Source: Planctomycetota bacterium (GTDB taxonomy: Bacteria > Planctomycetota > JAJSAM01 > JAJVHW01). Taken from it: a stretch of 64,000 nucleotides of DNA. The notes below the pieces were generated by a model. That model did no database searches and was not told where the DNA came from. It was given only the letters and a program-made list of their open reading frames with translations. The stretch spans positions 1 to 64,000 of the forward strand of contig JAJFFG010000038.1 in assembly GCA_021776825.1 (NCBI GenBank), given 5' to 3'. This document shows, piece by piece, positions 36,239 to 44,608 of this stretch (the stretch's first letter is position 1; each line of letters opens with the position of its first letter). The position numbers were made by a program, and so were the translations under genes.

Positions 36239-36763
36239 ATGCTCCGCGCGATCATCCACAACCGCCTGAGCGCGGCCGAACGCGACCTCGGCGAGTCCAT
36301 GGACTACGCGCGCGAGATCGTCGACGCGTCGCTGCCGGCGTTCTTCAAGTTCGCCAAGGTGCTCGGCATGAACGAGCACCGGAAGGTCCTGCCGATCGAC
36401 GTCTGGCACGTCGCGAAGATCGTGACGTCGCGCGCGCAGGACTGCGGGCCGTGCGTCCGGATCGCGGAACGGATGGCAGAGCGCGAGGGTGTGGCCGACG
36501 CCGTCGTCGTGGCCGCGCGGGACGGTCGGTATGACGCGCTGTCGCCGGAGCTCGCGACGGTCGCGCGGTTCGCGCGTGCGGTGAACGCGGCGGACCACAC
36601 GGAGGCTCCGTTCCGCGAGGAACTGCGCGGGCGGTACGGGAAGGCGGGGCTGGTTGAGCTCGCGTTGGCCATCGCGTCGTCGCAGATCTTCCCGACGCTG
36701 AAGCGAGCGCTGGGGCATTCGGAGGCGTGCGAGATCCCGGTGGACGAGTCGACGACGGCGTGA
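36239..36763 (+). CDS. AhpD-like / carboxymuconolactone-decarboxylase-family protein
   Basis: 174 residues from ATG at 36239 (GAGGAGG upstream). The frame is open from 34928, but that part is a shadow of the tricorn gene. A redox pair Cys69-Cys72 lies in AQDCGPCVRIA, at the position of the AhpD active site. Flanking helices and LVELALAIASSQIFPTLKRA fit the all-helical AhpD fold. Probable peroxidase or disulfide-reductase role. Confidence 0.82.
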   Translation: MLRAIIHNRLSAAERDLGESMDYAREIVDASLPAFFKFAKVLGMNEHRKVLPIDVWHVAKIVTSRAQDCGPCVRIAERMAEREGVADAVVVAARDGRYDALSPELATVARFARAVNAADHTEAPFREELRGRYGKAGLVELALAIASSQIFPTLKRALGHSEACEIPVDESTTA

Positions 36764-36902
36764 CGCGAACCGACGTCTGGCGGCGCGCTCCGCGATTGCG
36801 GCTCCTCCGTGGCGACACCGTCGACCGGTTGCCGCTCGGATCACGTCGGTCGTCCGCGGTGCGCCGTCGGACCCGCCGTTCCCCAGCGTTCCCCAGTCGG
36901 CG

Positions 36903-36924
36903 GGGCGGATCAGGAGATCCGCCC
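36903..36924. repeat. Copy of the GGGCGGATC/GATCCGCCC hairpin
   Basis: Perfect copy, AGGA loop, then GTACGGGCC. The gap 36764-36996 has no gene. Its GCGGTGCGCCGTCGGACC block resembles the sequence before the copy at 18804. Confidence 0.95.
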
Positions 36925-36996
36925 GTACGGGCCGTCGAGTGGGTGGGCGTCTTGGGGACGCCGTACGGCGCTTCTCGGCGCCAGCGATCCCCGCGG

Positions 36997-38028
36997 CTAG
37001 ATCCAGTACAGGTTGTTGACCGCCTGGACGATCTTGCGCGTCGCCGGGATCAGGAACCCGAGGTCCGGGACCGTTGCCGGCTGCTCGCCTTCGAGCTGCG
37101 TCAGGTCGGCGGCGACCTCGCCCATCGTCACGACCTCGAAGCGGTCCTGGTTGATGGCGAGGAAGTCGAGGAAGCGGCGCAGACGTCGGATGACCACCCA
37201 GTTCGGGCGCATCGAGGAGTAGAAGATGTCGCGCGGCTTCACGGTGCTGAAGCAGTGGAAGATCGACATCACGTTCCGCATCCCGGCCTCATGCGCCTGG
37301 TTCAGGATGCGCTCGATCTCGGCGGATGAGATGCAGGTCGGGTCGGCGTGCTTCAGGCCCACGCCCTCGGGTAGGAGCGTCTGGCCGACGGTGATCGGCA
37401 TCTCCCACACGCCCTCGACCTTGGCGACCTTGTTCGAGACGAGCTGCGTGTCGTCGAAGCTCATGTTGGAGTCGCGGTAGATCGGGTTGTAGCTCGAGTC
37501 GATCGGGATGCCGAGCTGGTGCAACGCCTTCAGCGACTCGAGGTTCGCGGCGAAGCCACCGGCGCGGAACGCCTGCGGCCAGTAGCCGGTCGCGCGCTCG
37601 AACATCTCGGCGCCGTCACGCAACAGGTCGAGCTGTTCGGCCGCATCGTGGCCGGAGAGCTGGTCCGTCTCGCGCGGGTTCTCGGGCGCGTTCCCGGCTT
37701 CCTTCTGCCGCTGGTAGTCGCGGTAGTGGCGGAAGGTCGGGTGGATGTGCAGCTGGACGTCCTGGCCCTTGCCGAGCAGGAAGTCGGCGATCGACTTCGT
37801 GTCGTCCTCACCGAGCACGTGACCGGCGAGCGTCTCGAGAAAGAACGTCGCCTTCATGCCACAGCGATCGAGCTCGTTGACGATCAGCGGTAGACCGAGG
37901 TCGCCTTCCGTGGACTTGCAGAACACGTGCTGCGGTGCCGGGAGCGGCTCCCGATCTGCATGTGCCCACGCGCCCCCCATGGAGCTCTCGGTATCGATCG
38001 TGATGTGGACTGCTGTCTTGCGGGTCAT
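36997..38028 (-). CDS. Polysaccharide-deacetylase-like protein
   Basis: 343 residues from ATG at 38028; a 73-codon upstream extension lies in the preceding ATP-grasp gene and is rejected. Begins with HITIDTESSMGG (Asp and metal region of the NodB fold) and has the metal-binding VQLHIHPTFRH motif, AFRAGGFAANLES (the RAG motif) and IDSSYNPIYRD. The C-terminal half has VMSIFHCFSTVKPRD. It probably removes an acyl group from a cell-envelope sugar. It lies 2 nt after the ATP-grasp gene, third in a PHP/ATP-grasp/deacetylase operon. Confidence 0.87.
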   Translation of the reverse strand: MTRKTAVHITIDTESSMGGAWAHADREPLPAPQHVFCKSTEGDLGLPLIVNELDRCGMKATFFLETLAGHVLGEDDTKSIADFLLGKGQDVQLHIHPTFRHYRDYQRQKEAGNAPENPRETDQLSGHDAAEQLDLLRDGAEMFERATGYWPQAFRAGGFAANLESLKALHQLGIPIDSSYNPIYRDSNMSFDDTQLVSNKVAKVEGVWEMPITVGQTLLPEGVGLKHADPTCISSAEIERILNQAHEAGMRNVMSIFHCFSTVKPRDIFYSSMRPNWVVIRRLRRFLDFLAINQDRFEVVTMGEVAADLTQLEGEQPATVPDLGFLIPATRKIVQAVNNLYWI

Positions 38029-38030
38029 GG

Positions 38031-39347
38031 TTACGTCCCCGTCTGTGGGCTTGTCGATCGACTGACCCCAGCCAACGAGGCTGGACCCGTACGCGCCTCC
38101 GAGTGTTCGGAACACTGGACCGTCAGATTGGCGGGCAGAAGACCCAGTACCTTTCGAACGCGCAGGATCCAGCCCATAAGTGCTGGCTTGGGATCGTCGA
38201 GCGACCAGCCGTAGTAGCGAGTGCTTGGTCGGAACGAGGCGATCCACTCACGGATCGCCTGGCCGCGCGGGAGACATCCCGTGCGGAGGATCGTCAGGAG
38301 ACGTCGCGTGTCTCCGATCAGGTCTCGGCAACGCACGCCAGTCGTGTAGGCGCGGGCTGCCGGGATCGGACCGTCGTTCGCGAAGGCGCGATAGAGCATG
38401 TGAGGGAAGTCGGCGCCGGCGTGGATCGCCAGCGGCAGCGAGCCCCAGAAGCGGCCGTTGACCTCCATCAGCATCGTGCGCCCGGTGCTGTCGTCGCGGC
38501 GGAACTCGACCATGGCGACGCCATCCCACTTCATGGCGCGCAGCAGGTTCGTCGCGTGGACGGCCAACTCCTGATCGACCGGCACGCTCTCGCAAAGCAC
38601 GCTGACGCCGCCGGTCGGCGGGAGCTCGTGCACGCGTCGGTGCTGGAACAAGAGGAGCGGCTCGCCGTTGCGGCAGAGTGCCTCGATGCCGACTCCGCGG
38701 CCCGGGCAGAACTCCTGCACCAGCGGGAACTCGCCGATCACCGCGAAGGCCTCGAGGCGTTCCTTCAACGTCTCGCGGTCCTTGATGTACTCGACTTTGA
38801 AGCGCAGCACGCGGTCGGCGCCCAGGCGCGGATCGCGATGAGCCGGCTTCATCACCAGCGGGAAGCCGAGCTCCGCGCAGCGGTCGAGATCCTCGACACC
38901 GCGCGGATGGACGGTACGTGGCGCCGGCACGCCGACCGCCTTGGCCACCGCGAGCGTGCGGTCCTTGTGGAGCGAGACGTCCATGATCTCGGACGGCGGA
39001 AAGAGCAGACCCACTCGCGGCTCGAGCCGCTCCCTCTGCTCGTTCAGCGCGACGATGAGATCTTCGCTCGTGGCCACCACGTGCGTGAGCTTGTGCTTGC
39101 GGCAGAGCGCCTTCACGTCGTCCGCGAGGCGCGGCCCCACTGCCGGCATCGGAACGGTCGTGTCGCAGTAGCGCGAGAAGCGACCGATGCCGTCGGGCAG
39201 CGCGGTCGCCGCGACGACGCGCACGCCGCCACGACCCAGCGAGCGCAGGATCGCGAGCCCCATGAACGAGTCACCCGTGAGCAGGAGCACGCCGCCCGTA
39301 GAGCGTGCACTCCCCTCGTCGTCCGCAGGCAGGAGTGCCGTGCGCAC
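38031..39347 (-). CDS. ATP-grasp enzyme (carbamoyl-phosphate-synthase-like)
   Basis: 438 residues if translation starts at GTG 39347; an upstream extension would overlap the PHP gene by about 100 nt. Rossmann-like start GVLLLTGDSFMGLAILRSLG. Then HKDRTLAVAKAVGVPAPRTV, FPLVMKPAHRDPRLG and FPLVQEFCPGRGVGIEALC follow. The Mg/ATP-binding MVEFRRDDSTGRTMLMEVNGRFWG closes the core. ATP-grasp enzymes join a carboxylate to an amine or thiol. With neighbours acting on sugars or phosphoesters it may modify an envelope glycan or make a small peptide-like product; this is inference. The PHP gene stops 30 nt upstream. Confidence 0.85.
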   Translation of the reverse strand: MRTALLPADDEGSARSTGGVLLLTGDSFMGLAILRSLGRGGVRVVAATALPDGIGRFSRYCDTTVPMPAVGPRLADDVKALCRKHKLTHVVATSEDLIVALNEQRERLEPRVGLLFPPSEIMDVSLHKDRTLAVAKAVGVPAPRTVHPRGVEDLDRCAELGFPLVMKPAHRDPRLGADRVLRFKVEYIKDRETLKERLEAFAVIGEFPLVQEFCPGRGVGIEALCRNGEPLLLFQHRRVHELPPTGGVSVLCESVPVDQELAVHATNLLRAMKWDGVAMVEFRRDDSTGRTMLMEVNGRFWGSLPLAIHAGADFPHMLYRAFANDGPIPAARAYTTGVRCRDLIGDTRRLLTILRTGCLPRGQAIREWIASFRPSTRYYGWSLDDPKPALMGWILRVRKVLGLLPANLTVQCSEHSEARTGPASLAGVSRSTSPQTGT

Positions 39348-39376
39348 GAACGCGGTCTCGCCGAGACCCGGGGTCG

Positions 39377-40165
39377 TTAGAAGAGCTTCTTCACGAATTG
39401 CTTCACGTTCCGGGGCAGTTCCAAGCCCGCCCGGTTGAGTCCGTTGTTCGCGAACGTCGCCGTGTCGAGCACGGCCGTGCACGCCGAGCTCTTCAGTCGA
39501 TAGAAGGCGCGCGCGGTGGGCGCGCTGTCGGCATAGATCGGGATCAACTCTCCGTGTGCGGAGATGCGCACGGCGCCCGCCCGAAGCGCCGCGAAGATCT
39601 GCTGACGTGTCGGCGACTCGGCGTCGACCTCCATCCAGACGTCCGTCCAGTCAGAGAGCCGGTGGAAGTCGAGACCGCACGTGGGCACCAGGCCCGGCTT
39701 GCGTCCGAGCAGGTGCTCGTAGAGCGCCATCGAGCGCGGCCGCAGCGTCTTCGTGCCGTCGTACTTGCGGTTCCAGACCTCGACGCCCTCGACGACGGGG
39801 AAGGCGTTCACCTCCGCGTCGCGGTGCAGCTTGGCCGGATGCGAGAGGCCGAGGAAGGCCCCCTGCTCGCGGAAGACCGGGATCAGGTCGGCCGGCTCGT
39901 CCCACTGACGCACGTGATCGATGCCGAAGGCGAGCACGTTCGAGTACTCGATCTCGACGCCGGGCAGCATCAGGAAGTCATCGGTCGAGAGGGCGCGGCA
40001 GTCGTCGACGAAGCGTGACAGGCTCGGAGCGTCCATCTGCTCGACGTGCTCGGTCATGAGCACGAAGTCGAGCCCCTTGCCACGGAGGAACGCGGCGAGC
40101 TCGTCGAGAGGCACCTTGCCGTCGAAGCTGTAGGTGCTGTGGACGTGACCGACGCCTCGGAGCAT
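39377..40165 (-). CDS. PHP-domain phosphoesterase
   Basis: 262 residues from ATG at 40165 (GGAGAGGAAG upstream). Metal ligands appear in GHVHSTYSFDG (HxH), MTEHVEQ, LMLPGVEIEYS, LSHPAKL and CGLDFHRLSD, which match PHP motifs I-IV of histidinol-phosphatase-like enzymes. Hydrolyses a phosphomonoester or nucleic acid; substrate unknown. First gene of the 40165-to-36997 operon. Confidence 0.87.
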   Translation of the reverse strand: MLRGVGHVHSTYSFDGKVPLDELAAFLRGKGLDFVLMTEHVEQMDAPSLSRFVDDCRALSTDDFLMLPGVEIEYSNVLAFGIDHVRQWDEPADLIPVFREQGAFLGLSHPAKLHRDAEVNAFPVVEGVEVWNRKYDGTKTLRPRSMALYEHLLGRKPGLVPTCGLDFHRLSDWTDVWMEVDAESPTRQQIFAALRAGAVRISAHGELIPIYADSAPTARAFYRLKSSACTAVLDTATFANNGLNRAGLELPRNVKQFVKKLF

Positions 40166-40317
40166 ACGCTTCCTCTCCGGACGTACGAGTCCGGGTGACT
40201 GGGTTCCATTCGTGTCTCGAGTAGGAGCCCGGTCGTTTGCGCGTCCGGAACCTGCCCGCCACCACTGAATGGGCCCTGGAGCGGAGAACTTTGGAGAAAG
40301 TCCAGGCTCAGCGGGGC

Positions 40318-41733
40318 TCAGCGCGGATCGGGGGGCGCGCGTTCGCGCAGCGTCCAGACGAGGCCGTCCTCGACGGGGTCGTTCCTCTCGACCGTGGCGG
40401 CGCCCCACACGGCGCTGTCGCACGGGCCCGGAGACGCGATCTGCACCGTGTCGCCCACACGCTCGAACGAGAACGGCCGGTCGGTGAACGGATCGAGCGG
40501 CAGCGTGACGGCGGCGGCTCTCTCGACGGCCGCGAGATCCACCGGCCACTCGCGGTGGGCGTCCCGATGGGCACGGACGCGCAGCGAGACGAGCGCGAGC
40601 GCACGCAGCGCGTCGCCACGCGCTGCGGGCGCGTGGATGCTCGGGAGTATCACGCGCGGCAGGTCCGTGAGCGCGTCGCCCCGAAGGCTGAGCTCCTGGT
40701 AGCGCGGCCTGCCAATCGGCGCGATGAGCTCCGCGCGCTCGCGCCAGGTCAGGTCCCGGGCGTCGAGGATCGTCTGGAGGTCGTCCACGAGCTCGAGCAG
40801 CGCGCGTCGCCACGCCCGCACGAGCGGGATGCCGATCACCCCATCCTCGGACAGCCGCGGAATCGGCTCCGCCGTGCCGAAGTCGCCGGGGATGTCGCCG
40901 ATCATGATGCGAACGATCGCCAGCATGTTCGCGCGCTCGGCACGCATCGCGGCCGCCGTGCGATCGAAGCCCCGCGGCGTCAGGAGGGCGGAGCGGACCT
41001 CCGCAGACGACTCCCAGTCCAGCTCGCCGGACTCGACGTGCAGCCGCAGTTGATTGAGAGCCCCGCACTCCACGACGACCCCGACCAGGTGGATCAGGGC
41101 TCCCCCGCGCGCATCGATCCGATTGCCGAGCGTGTGCTGCGTGCTGAGGATCTCGAGTCGCACGGCAGTTGATGCGGACAGACCGGTGCCCATGCGTGAC
41201 TCCGGCACGGCGAGCCACCGCAGGAAGAGCATTCGGTGTGCGCTCTGTACGGCGGGGACGGCGCCCTCCAGCCAGTCGTCGAGGTGGGTGTCGCCCTTCA
41301 CTGCGTGCAGTCGGAGACTCGGGCGTTCGAGCGCCGCGTCGAGCATCCGGTAGTACGGAGCCGCGTCGCGAACGAGCGTCCGGAGCGCCGTCCGCTGGTC
41401 CTCGGCCAGTTCGACGGGCAGGCCCGGCGGAACGTCGTACGCGTCGTACGCGTCGAACGAACGCGGGTCCAGCCCCTCGTCGTCGAGCCACACCTGGGCC
41501 GCCAGCAGTAGCGCGAGTCCGTCGTCCTCCGGCACGAGTTCGCCACCAGCCGCGGCGCGCGACATCGGTTCGCCGCGCGCCTCGAGCTCGGCGATCCGCG
41601 CGTCGAGCGTGGCGCGCGAGCCGGCGTCCCACCACGACCAGACGGCGACCGCGGCGACGACAACGATCAGGGCGGCGAGGCCGGCGAGCAGGCGCCAGTG
41701 GCGGCGGGGGGTCGAGACGAGCGATCCAATCAC
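40318..41733 (-). CDS. Membrane-anchored protein of unknown function
   Basis: 471 residues: one N-terminal membrane helix (about 16-34), then a soluble helical region exposed outside. Near the end ALVSLRVRAHRDAHREWPVD and LDPFTDRPFSFERVGD resemble the C-terminal part of pseudopilin-like (GspG) proteins seen in planctomycetes, but the N-terminus is not a pilin signal. There is no catalytic motif. It stands alone between the PHP operon and the repeat region. Confidence 0.75.
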   Translation of the reverse strand: MIGSLVSTPRRHWRLLAGLAALIVVVAAVAVWSWWDAGSRATLDARIAELEARGEPMSRAAAGGELVPEDDGLALLLAAQVWLDDEGLDPRSFDAYDAYDVPPGLPVELAEDQRTALRTLVRDAAPYYRMLDAALERPSLRLHAVKGDTHLDDWLEGAVPAVQSAHRMLFLRWLAVPESRMGTGLSASTAVRLEILSTQHTLGNRIDARGGALIHLVGVVVECGALNQLRLHVESGELDWESSAEVRSALLTPRGFDRTAAAMRAERANMLAIVRIMIGDIPGDFGTAEPIPRLSEDGVIGIPLVRAWRRALLELVDDLQTILDARDLTWRERAELIAPIGRPRYQELSLRGDALTDLPRVILPSIHAPAARGDALRALALVSLRVRAHRDAHREWPVDLAAVERAAAVTLPLDPFTDRPFSFERVGDTVQIASPGPCDSAVWGAATVERNDPVEDGLVWTLRERAPPDPR

Positions 41734-41765
41734 GGCCGACCAGGCTAGCGGGTCGACAGTTCATC

Positions 41766-41988
41766 GACGCCGTAGGGGCGGGGCCCCTGGCCCGCCCGCC
41801 CCGGGTCGGGCGCATGCGGTCGAGGCGGATCCGATGGCGCAGCGCGGCCCTGCGGGTGACGCGAACGATGACCGGTGACGACGGCGTACGTCCGGAGCAC
41901 CGACGCCCGGCGCTGAGCGCCATCCATGCGCGTTGACCGAGCGAGCGCGCGTCGGCGAGGGCGGATCAGGAGATCCGCCCGTACGGGC
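41766..41988. repeat. About 220-bp element with hairpin-forming inverted ends
   Basis: The left end CGCCGTAGGGGCGGGGCCCC is a degenerate version of the hairpin. The right end is the perfect GGGCGGATC-AGGA-GATCCGCCC hairpin at 41959-41980 followed by GTACGGGCTG. The gap 41734-42008 contains no gene. Confidence 0.7.
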
Positions 41989-42008
41989 TGAGTGGCCGCG
42001 CGGACGCG

Positions 42009-43349
42009 CTACCCCGCGATGCGCTCGGTCTCGGTCACGTGGTGGATCACGCGGGTCCGGGTGAGGACGTCGCTCATCGTGCGGTTGCCCAGCACGAAGT
42101 GGCAGACGGCACCGGCGGTGAGCGCGACGACCTGGAGGCCGATGATCGAGAAGTGGACCAGCGGCCACCCCGGCGGGACCACGAGCATGGCCACGGCCGG
42201 AAAGCGGACAAGGAAGCGCCACGCGAGGGCGAGCAGGGCCGGAGGGCCGCCGTCCTCGCCCACGACACGCAGCCGGAATGCCAGCTTGCCGGGCGATCCG
42301 GCCCACTTCCACTCCATGCCGATCTGGAGCCCTGCCAGGATCACCACCCTGAGCAACACCTCGAACCACTGGAGGAGTGGCGACTTGTAGAAGCCGGCCA
42401 CGAGGGTCACGGCCGTCTCGATCGCGCCGAGCGTGATGGCGAACAGGAACAGATCGACCGCCAACGCCGCGCCGCGCGCCGCAAGCGGCGCCAGGTCGAG
42501 CTCACGTGGTCGCGATGCCTCGAGGATCGCGATGACCTCGTCCATGGACTGCGGTCGATCGGTGGGGTTCTTCTCGCAGAGCCGATCGAGAGCGCGCTGC
42601 GCCGACGCCGGGAAGTCGGGCGCCACCTCCGCGACCGACGGCAGCGGCGAGTTGATCTGGTCGTTGATGACCTTGCCGATGGACTCACCGTCGTAGGCGT
42701 GCTTCCCCGCGAGGAGGTAGTAGCCGGTCAGACCGAGGGAGTACGCGTCGGTGCGACCGTCGGTCGGTTCGCCGCGGCACTGCTCGGGACTCATGTAGCG
42801 CGGCGTGCCCATGATGCGGCCGGCGCCGGTGGCGTCGACGTCGGCCGAGAGCGACTTCGAGAGTCCGAAGTCCGTCACCTTCACCGTGCGATCGGGCAGC
42901 AGCATGATGTTCGACGGCTTCACGTCGCGGTGGATGACGCCAGCGGCCTGTGCCGCCCTGAGCCCACGCGCAGACTGGATCAACACCTCGACGGCGTCGT
43001 CCCATTCCAGGGGTCCGTGCGACTCCACGAACTCGAGCAGGCTCTCGCCCGGCACGTGCTCCATGGCGAAGAAGCGGTGGTCGTCGTCGTCGTGACCGAC
43101 GAAGTAGACGTGCGTCAGGTTGGGATGGTTGACGCGGGCCGCCGCACGCGACTCGCGCTCGAAGCGTCGGACGAGTTCGGGTTCCTGGGCGATGTGGCCG
43201 TGGAGCACCTTCACGGCGACGGGGCGCTCGAGAGCCGTGTCGTGGGCGCGGTAGACGATTCCCATCGCCCCCGAGCCGAGAGGTGTCTCGACGCGGTAGT
43301 GGGCGAGCATCGTGCCCGGGGAGAGCTGGCTGTCCGACGGGTCGGCCAT
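42009..43349 (-). CDS. Ser/Thr protein kinase fused to an RDD membrane domain
   Basis: 446 residues. Kinase domain 15-280: Gly loop GSGAMGIVY (25-33), Lys47 in VAVKVL, HRDVKPSN with Asp142, DFG at 160-162, GTPRYMSPEQ and TDAYSLGLTGYYLL. All catalytic residues are present, so it should be active. Instead of the usual single-span anchor and sensor, residues about 290-440 form an RDD domain with several hydrophobic helices (VDLFLFAITLGA, LLRVVILAGLQIG, LVHFSIIGLQVVALT) and GSPGKLAFRLRVV. RDD domains are linked to ion or solute transport, so membrane state may control the kinase. Confidence 0.92.
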   Translation of the reverse strand: MADPSDSQLSPGTMLAHYRVETPLGSGAMGIVYRAHDTALERPVAVKVLHGHIAQEPELVRRFERESRAAARVNHPNLTHVYFVGHDDDDHRFFAMEHVPGESLLEFVESHGPLEWDDAVEVLIQSARGLRAAQAAGVIHRDVKPSNIMLLPDRTVKVTDFGLSKSLSADVDATGAGRIMGTPRYMSPEQCRGEPTDGRTDAYSLGLTGYYLLAGKHAYDGESIGKVINDQINSPLPSVAEVAPDFPASAQRALDRLCEKNPTDRPQSMDEVIAILEASRPRELDLAPLAARGAALAVDLFLFAITLGAIETAVTLVAGFYKSPLLQWFEVLLRVVILAGLQIGMEWKWAGSPGKLAFRLRVVGEDGGPPALLALAWRFLVRFPAVAMLVVPPGWPLVHFSIIGLQVVALTAGAVCHFVLGNRTMSDVLTRTRVIHHVTETERIAG

Positions 43350-43409
43350 GGACCCGCCGTTTATACCGGCGCGCGGCGCATGGGGTTCCGCACGTTTCTC
43401 GCCACGCCT

Positions 43410-44498
43410 CTAAGACTCCGACTTCACGGCCAGTTGACCGCAGGCCGCGGCGATGTCGCGACCGCGCGTCGTGCGCACGAACGTCTCGACGCCGAGGGAG
43501 CGCAGTCGCTCGGAGAATTGGGTCACAGCCTCGTCGTCCGGGCGCTCGAACGGCGCCCCCGGGTGCTCGTTGAACGGCAGCACGTTGACCTTGCAGCGCA
43601 GACCCTCGAGCTTGACCGCCAGGTTGCGGGCGTCCTCGTCGCCGTCGTTCACGCCGCGCAGGAGCGTGTACTCGAAGGTGATGCGTTCGCGCGTCTTCAG
43701 CGGGAACTCGCGGCAGGCGGCGAGCACCTCGTCCATCGGATAGCGCTTGTCGATCGGCATCAGACTGCGCCGAGTGTCGGCGTCGCCGGCGTGCAGCGAC
43801 ACGGCGAGTCGCACGGGCAGCGCACGACCGAGCGCGAGCATCTGCGGGATGAGCCCGACCGTCGAGACCGTGACGCGGGCCGGCGCGTACCCGAAGCCCT
43901 GTTCGTCCGTCAGGATCTGCAACGCCGCGAGGGTGCCGTCGTAGTTGTGGAGCGGTTCCCCCATGCCCATCATCACGATGTTGGTCACGGGACGCGCGGC
44001 AGGATCGGCGCGACGCCCGGCCACCTCGTCGTCGAGCATCTCCTGCTGCGCGGCCACGAGCTGATACGCGATCTCGCCGGCTCGCATGTGACGCGTCAGC
44101 CCCATGGTGCCCGTCGCGCAGAAGCGGCACGCCAGGGCGCAGCCGACCTGGGACGAGATGCAGAGCGTCAGCCGCTCGCCGTCCGGGATGAGCACGGCCT
44201 CGATCCGCGCGCCGTCCTCGAGCTGGAGGAGGAGCTTGCGGGTGCCATCCACGCTGCGGTCCACCTGGGCGATGCGGGCGGCCCCGATCCGGGAGCTCTC
44301 GGCGAGGCGGTCACGCAGCCCGTGCGGCAGATTCGTCATCTCGTCGAACGAGCTCGCCCCGTGGCGCCAGATCCAACGGAAAACCTGATCACCGCGGTAC
44401 GCGGGCTCACCGAGTTCCCGCACGAAGTCGCGCAGCGCCTCGCGGGGGAGGTCCCGGAGGTCGGTCGTCTGGGTCGGCGGGGCAGCGGCCTCGGCCAT
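43410..44498 (-). CDS. rlmN: Dual-specificity RNA methyltransferase RlmN
   Basis: 362 residues. Radical SAM enzyme that methylates C2 of A2503 in 23S rRNA and A37 of some tRNAs. Cluster Cys120, Cys124 and Cys127 in CALACRFC, upstream TLCISSQVGC, and the methyl-carrying Cys353 in DIAAACGQL. Other family blocks: YRGDQVFRWIWR, TNIVMMGMGEPLHNYD and VSLHAGDADTRRSLMPI. Divergent from typA. Confidence 0.97.
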   Translation of the reverse strand: MAEAAAPPTQTTDLRDLPREALRDFVRELGEPAYRGDQVFRWIWRHGASSFDEMTNLPHGLRDRLAESSRIGAARIAQVDRSVDGTRKLLLQLEDGARIEAVLIPDGERLTLCISSQVGCALACRFCATGTMGLTRHMRAGEIAYQLVAAQQEMLDDEVAGRRADPAARPVTNIVMMGMGEPLHNYDGTLAALQILTDEQGFGYAPARVTVSTVGLIPQMLALGRALPVRLAVSLHAGDADTRRSLMPIDKRYPMDEVLAACREFPLKTRERITFEYTLLRGVNDGDEDARNLAVKLEGLRCKVNVLPFNEHPGAPFERPDDEAVTQFSERLRSLGVETFVRTTRGRDIAAACGQLAVKSES

Positions 44499-44608
44499 CC
44501 CGGCAGCGTACGCGGGGACGTCGCATTCGTTGACGCCTTCCGGCGCGACTGGTCCTCTCTCGCGAATCGACCGGTCTCTCTCCTCGATTCGACATCGGAA
44601 CCCATCCC

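Noticed and set aside
39377..41923. 848-residue ORF including the PHP protein
   Set aside because: Only the last 262 residues are protein-like; the ATG at 40165 has a good ribosome site.
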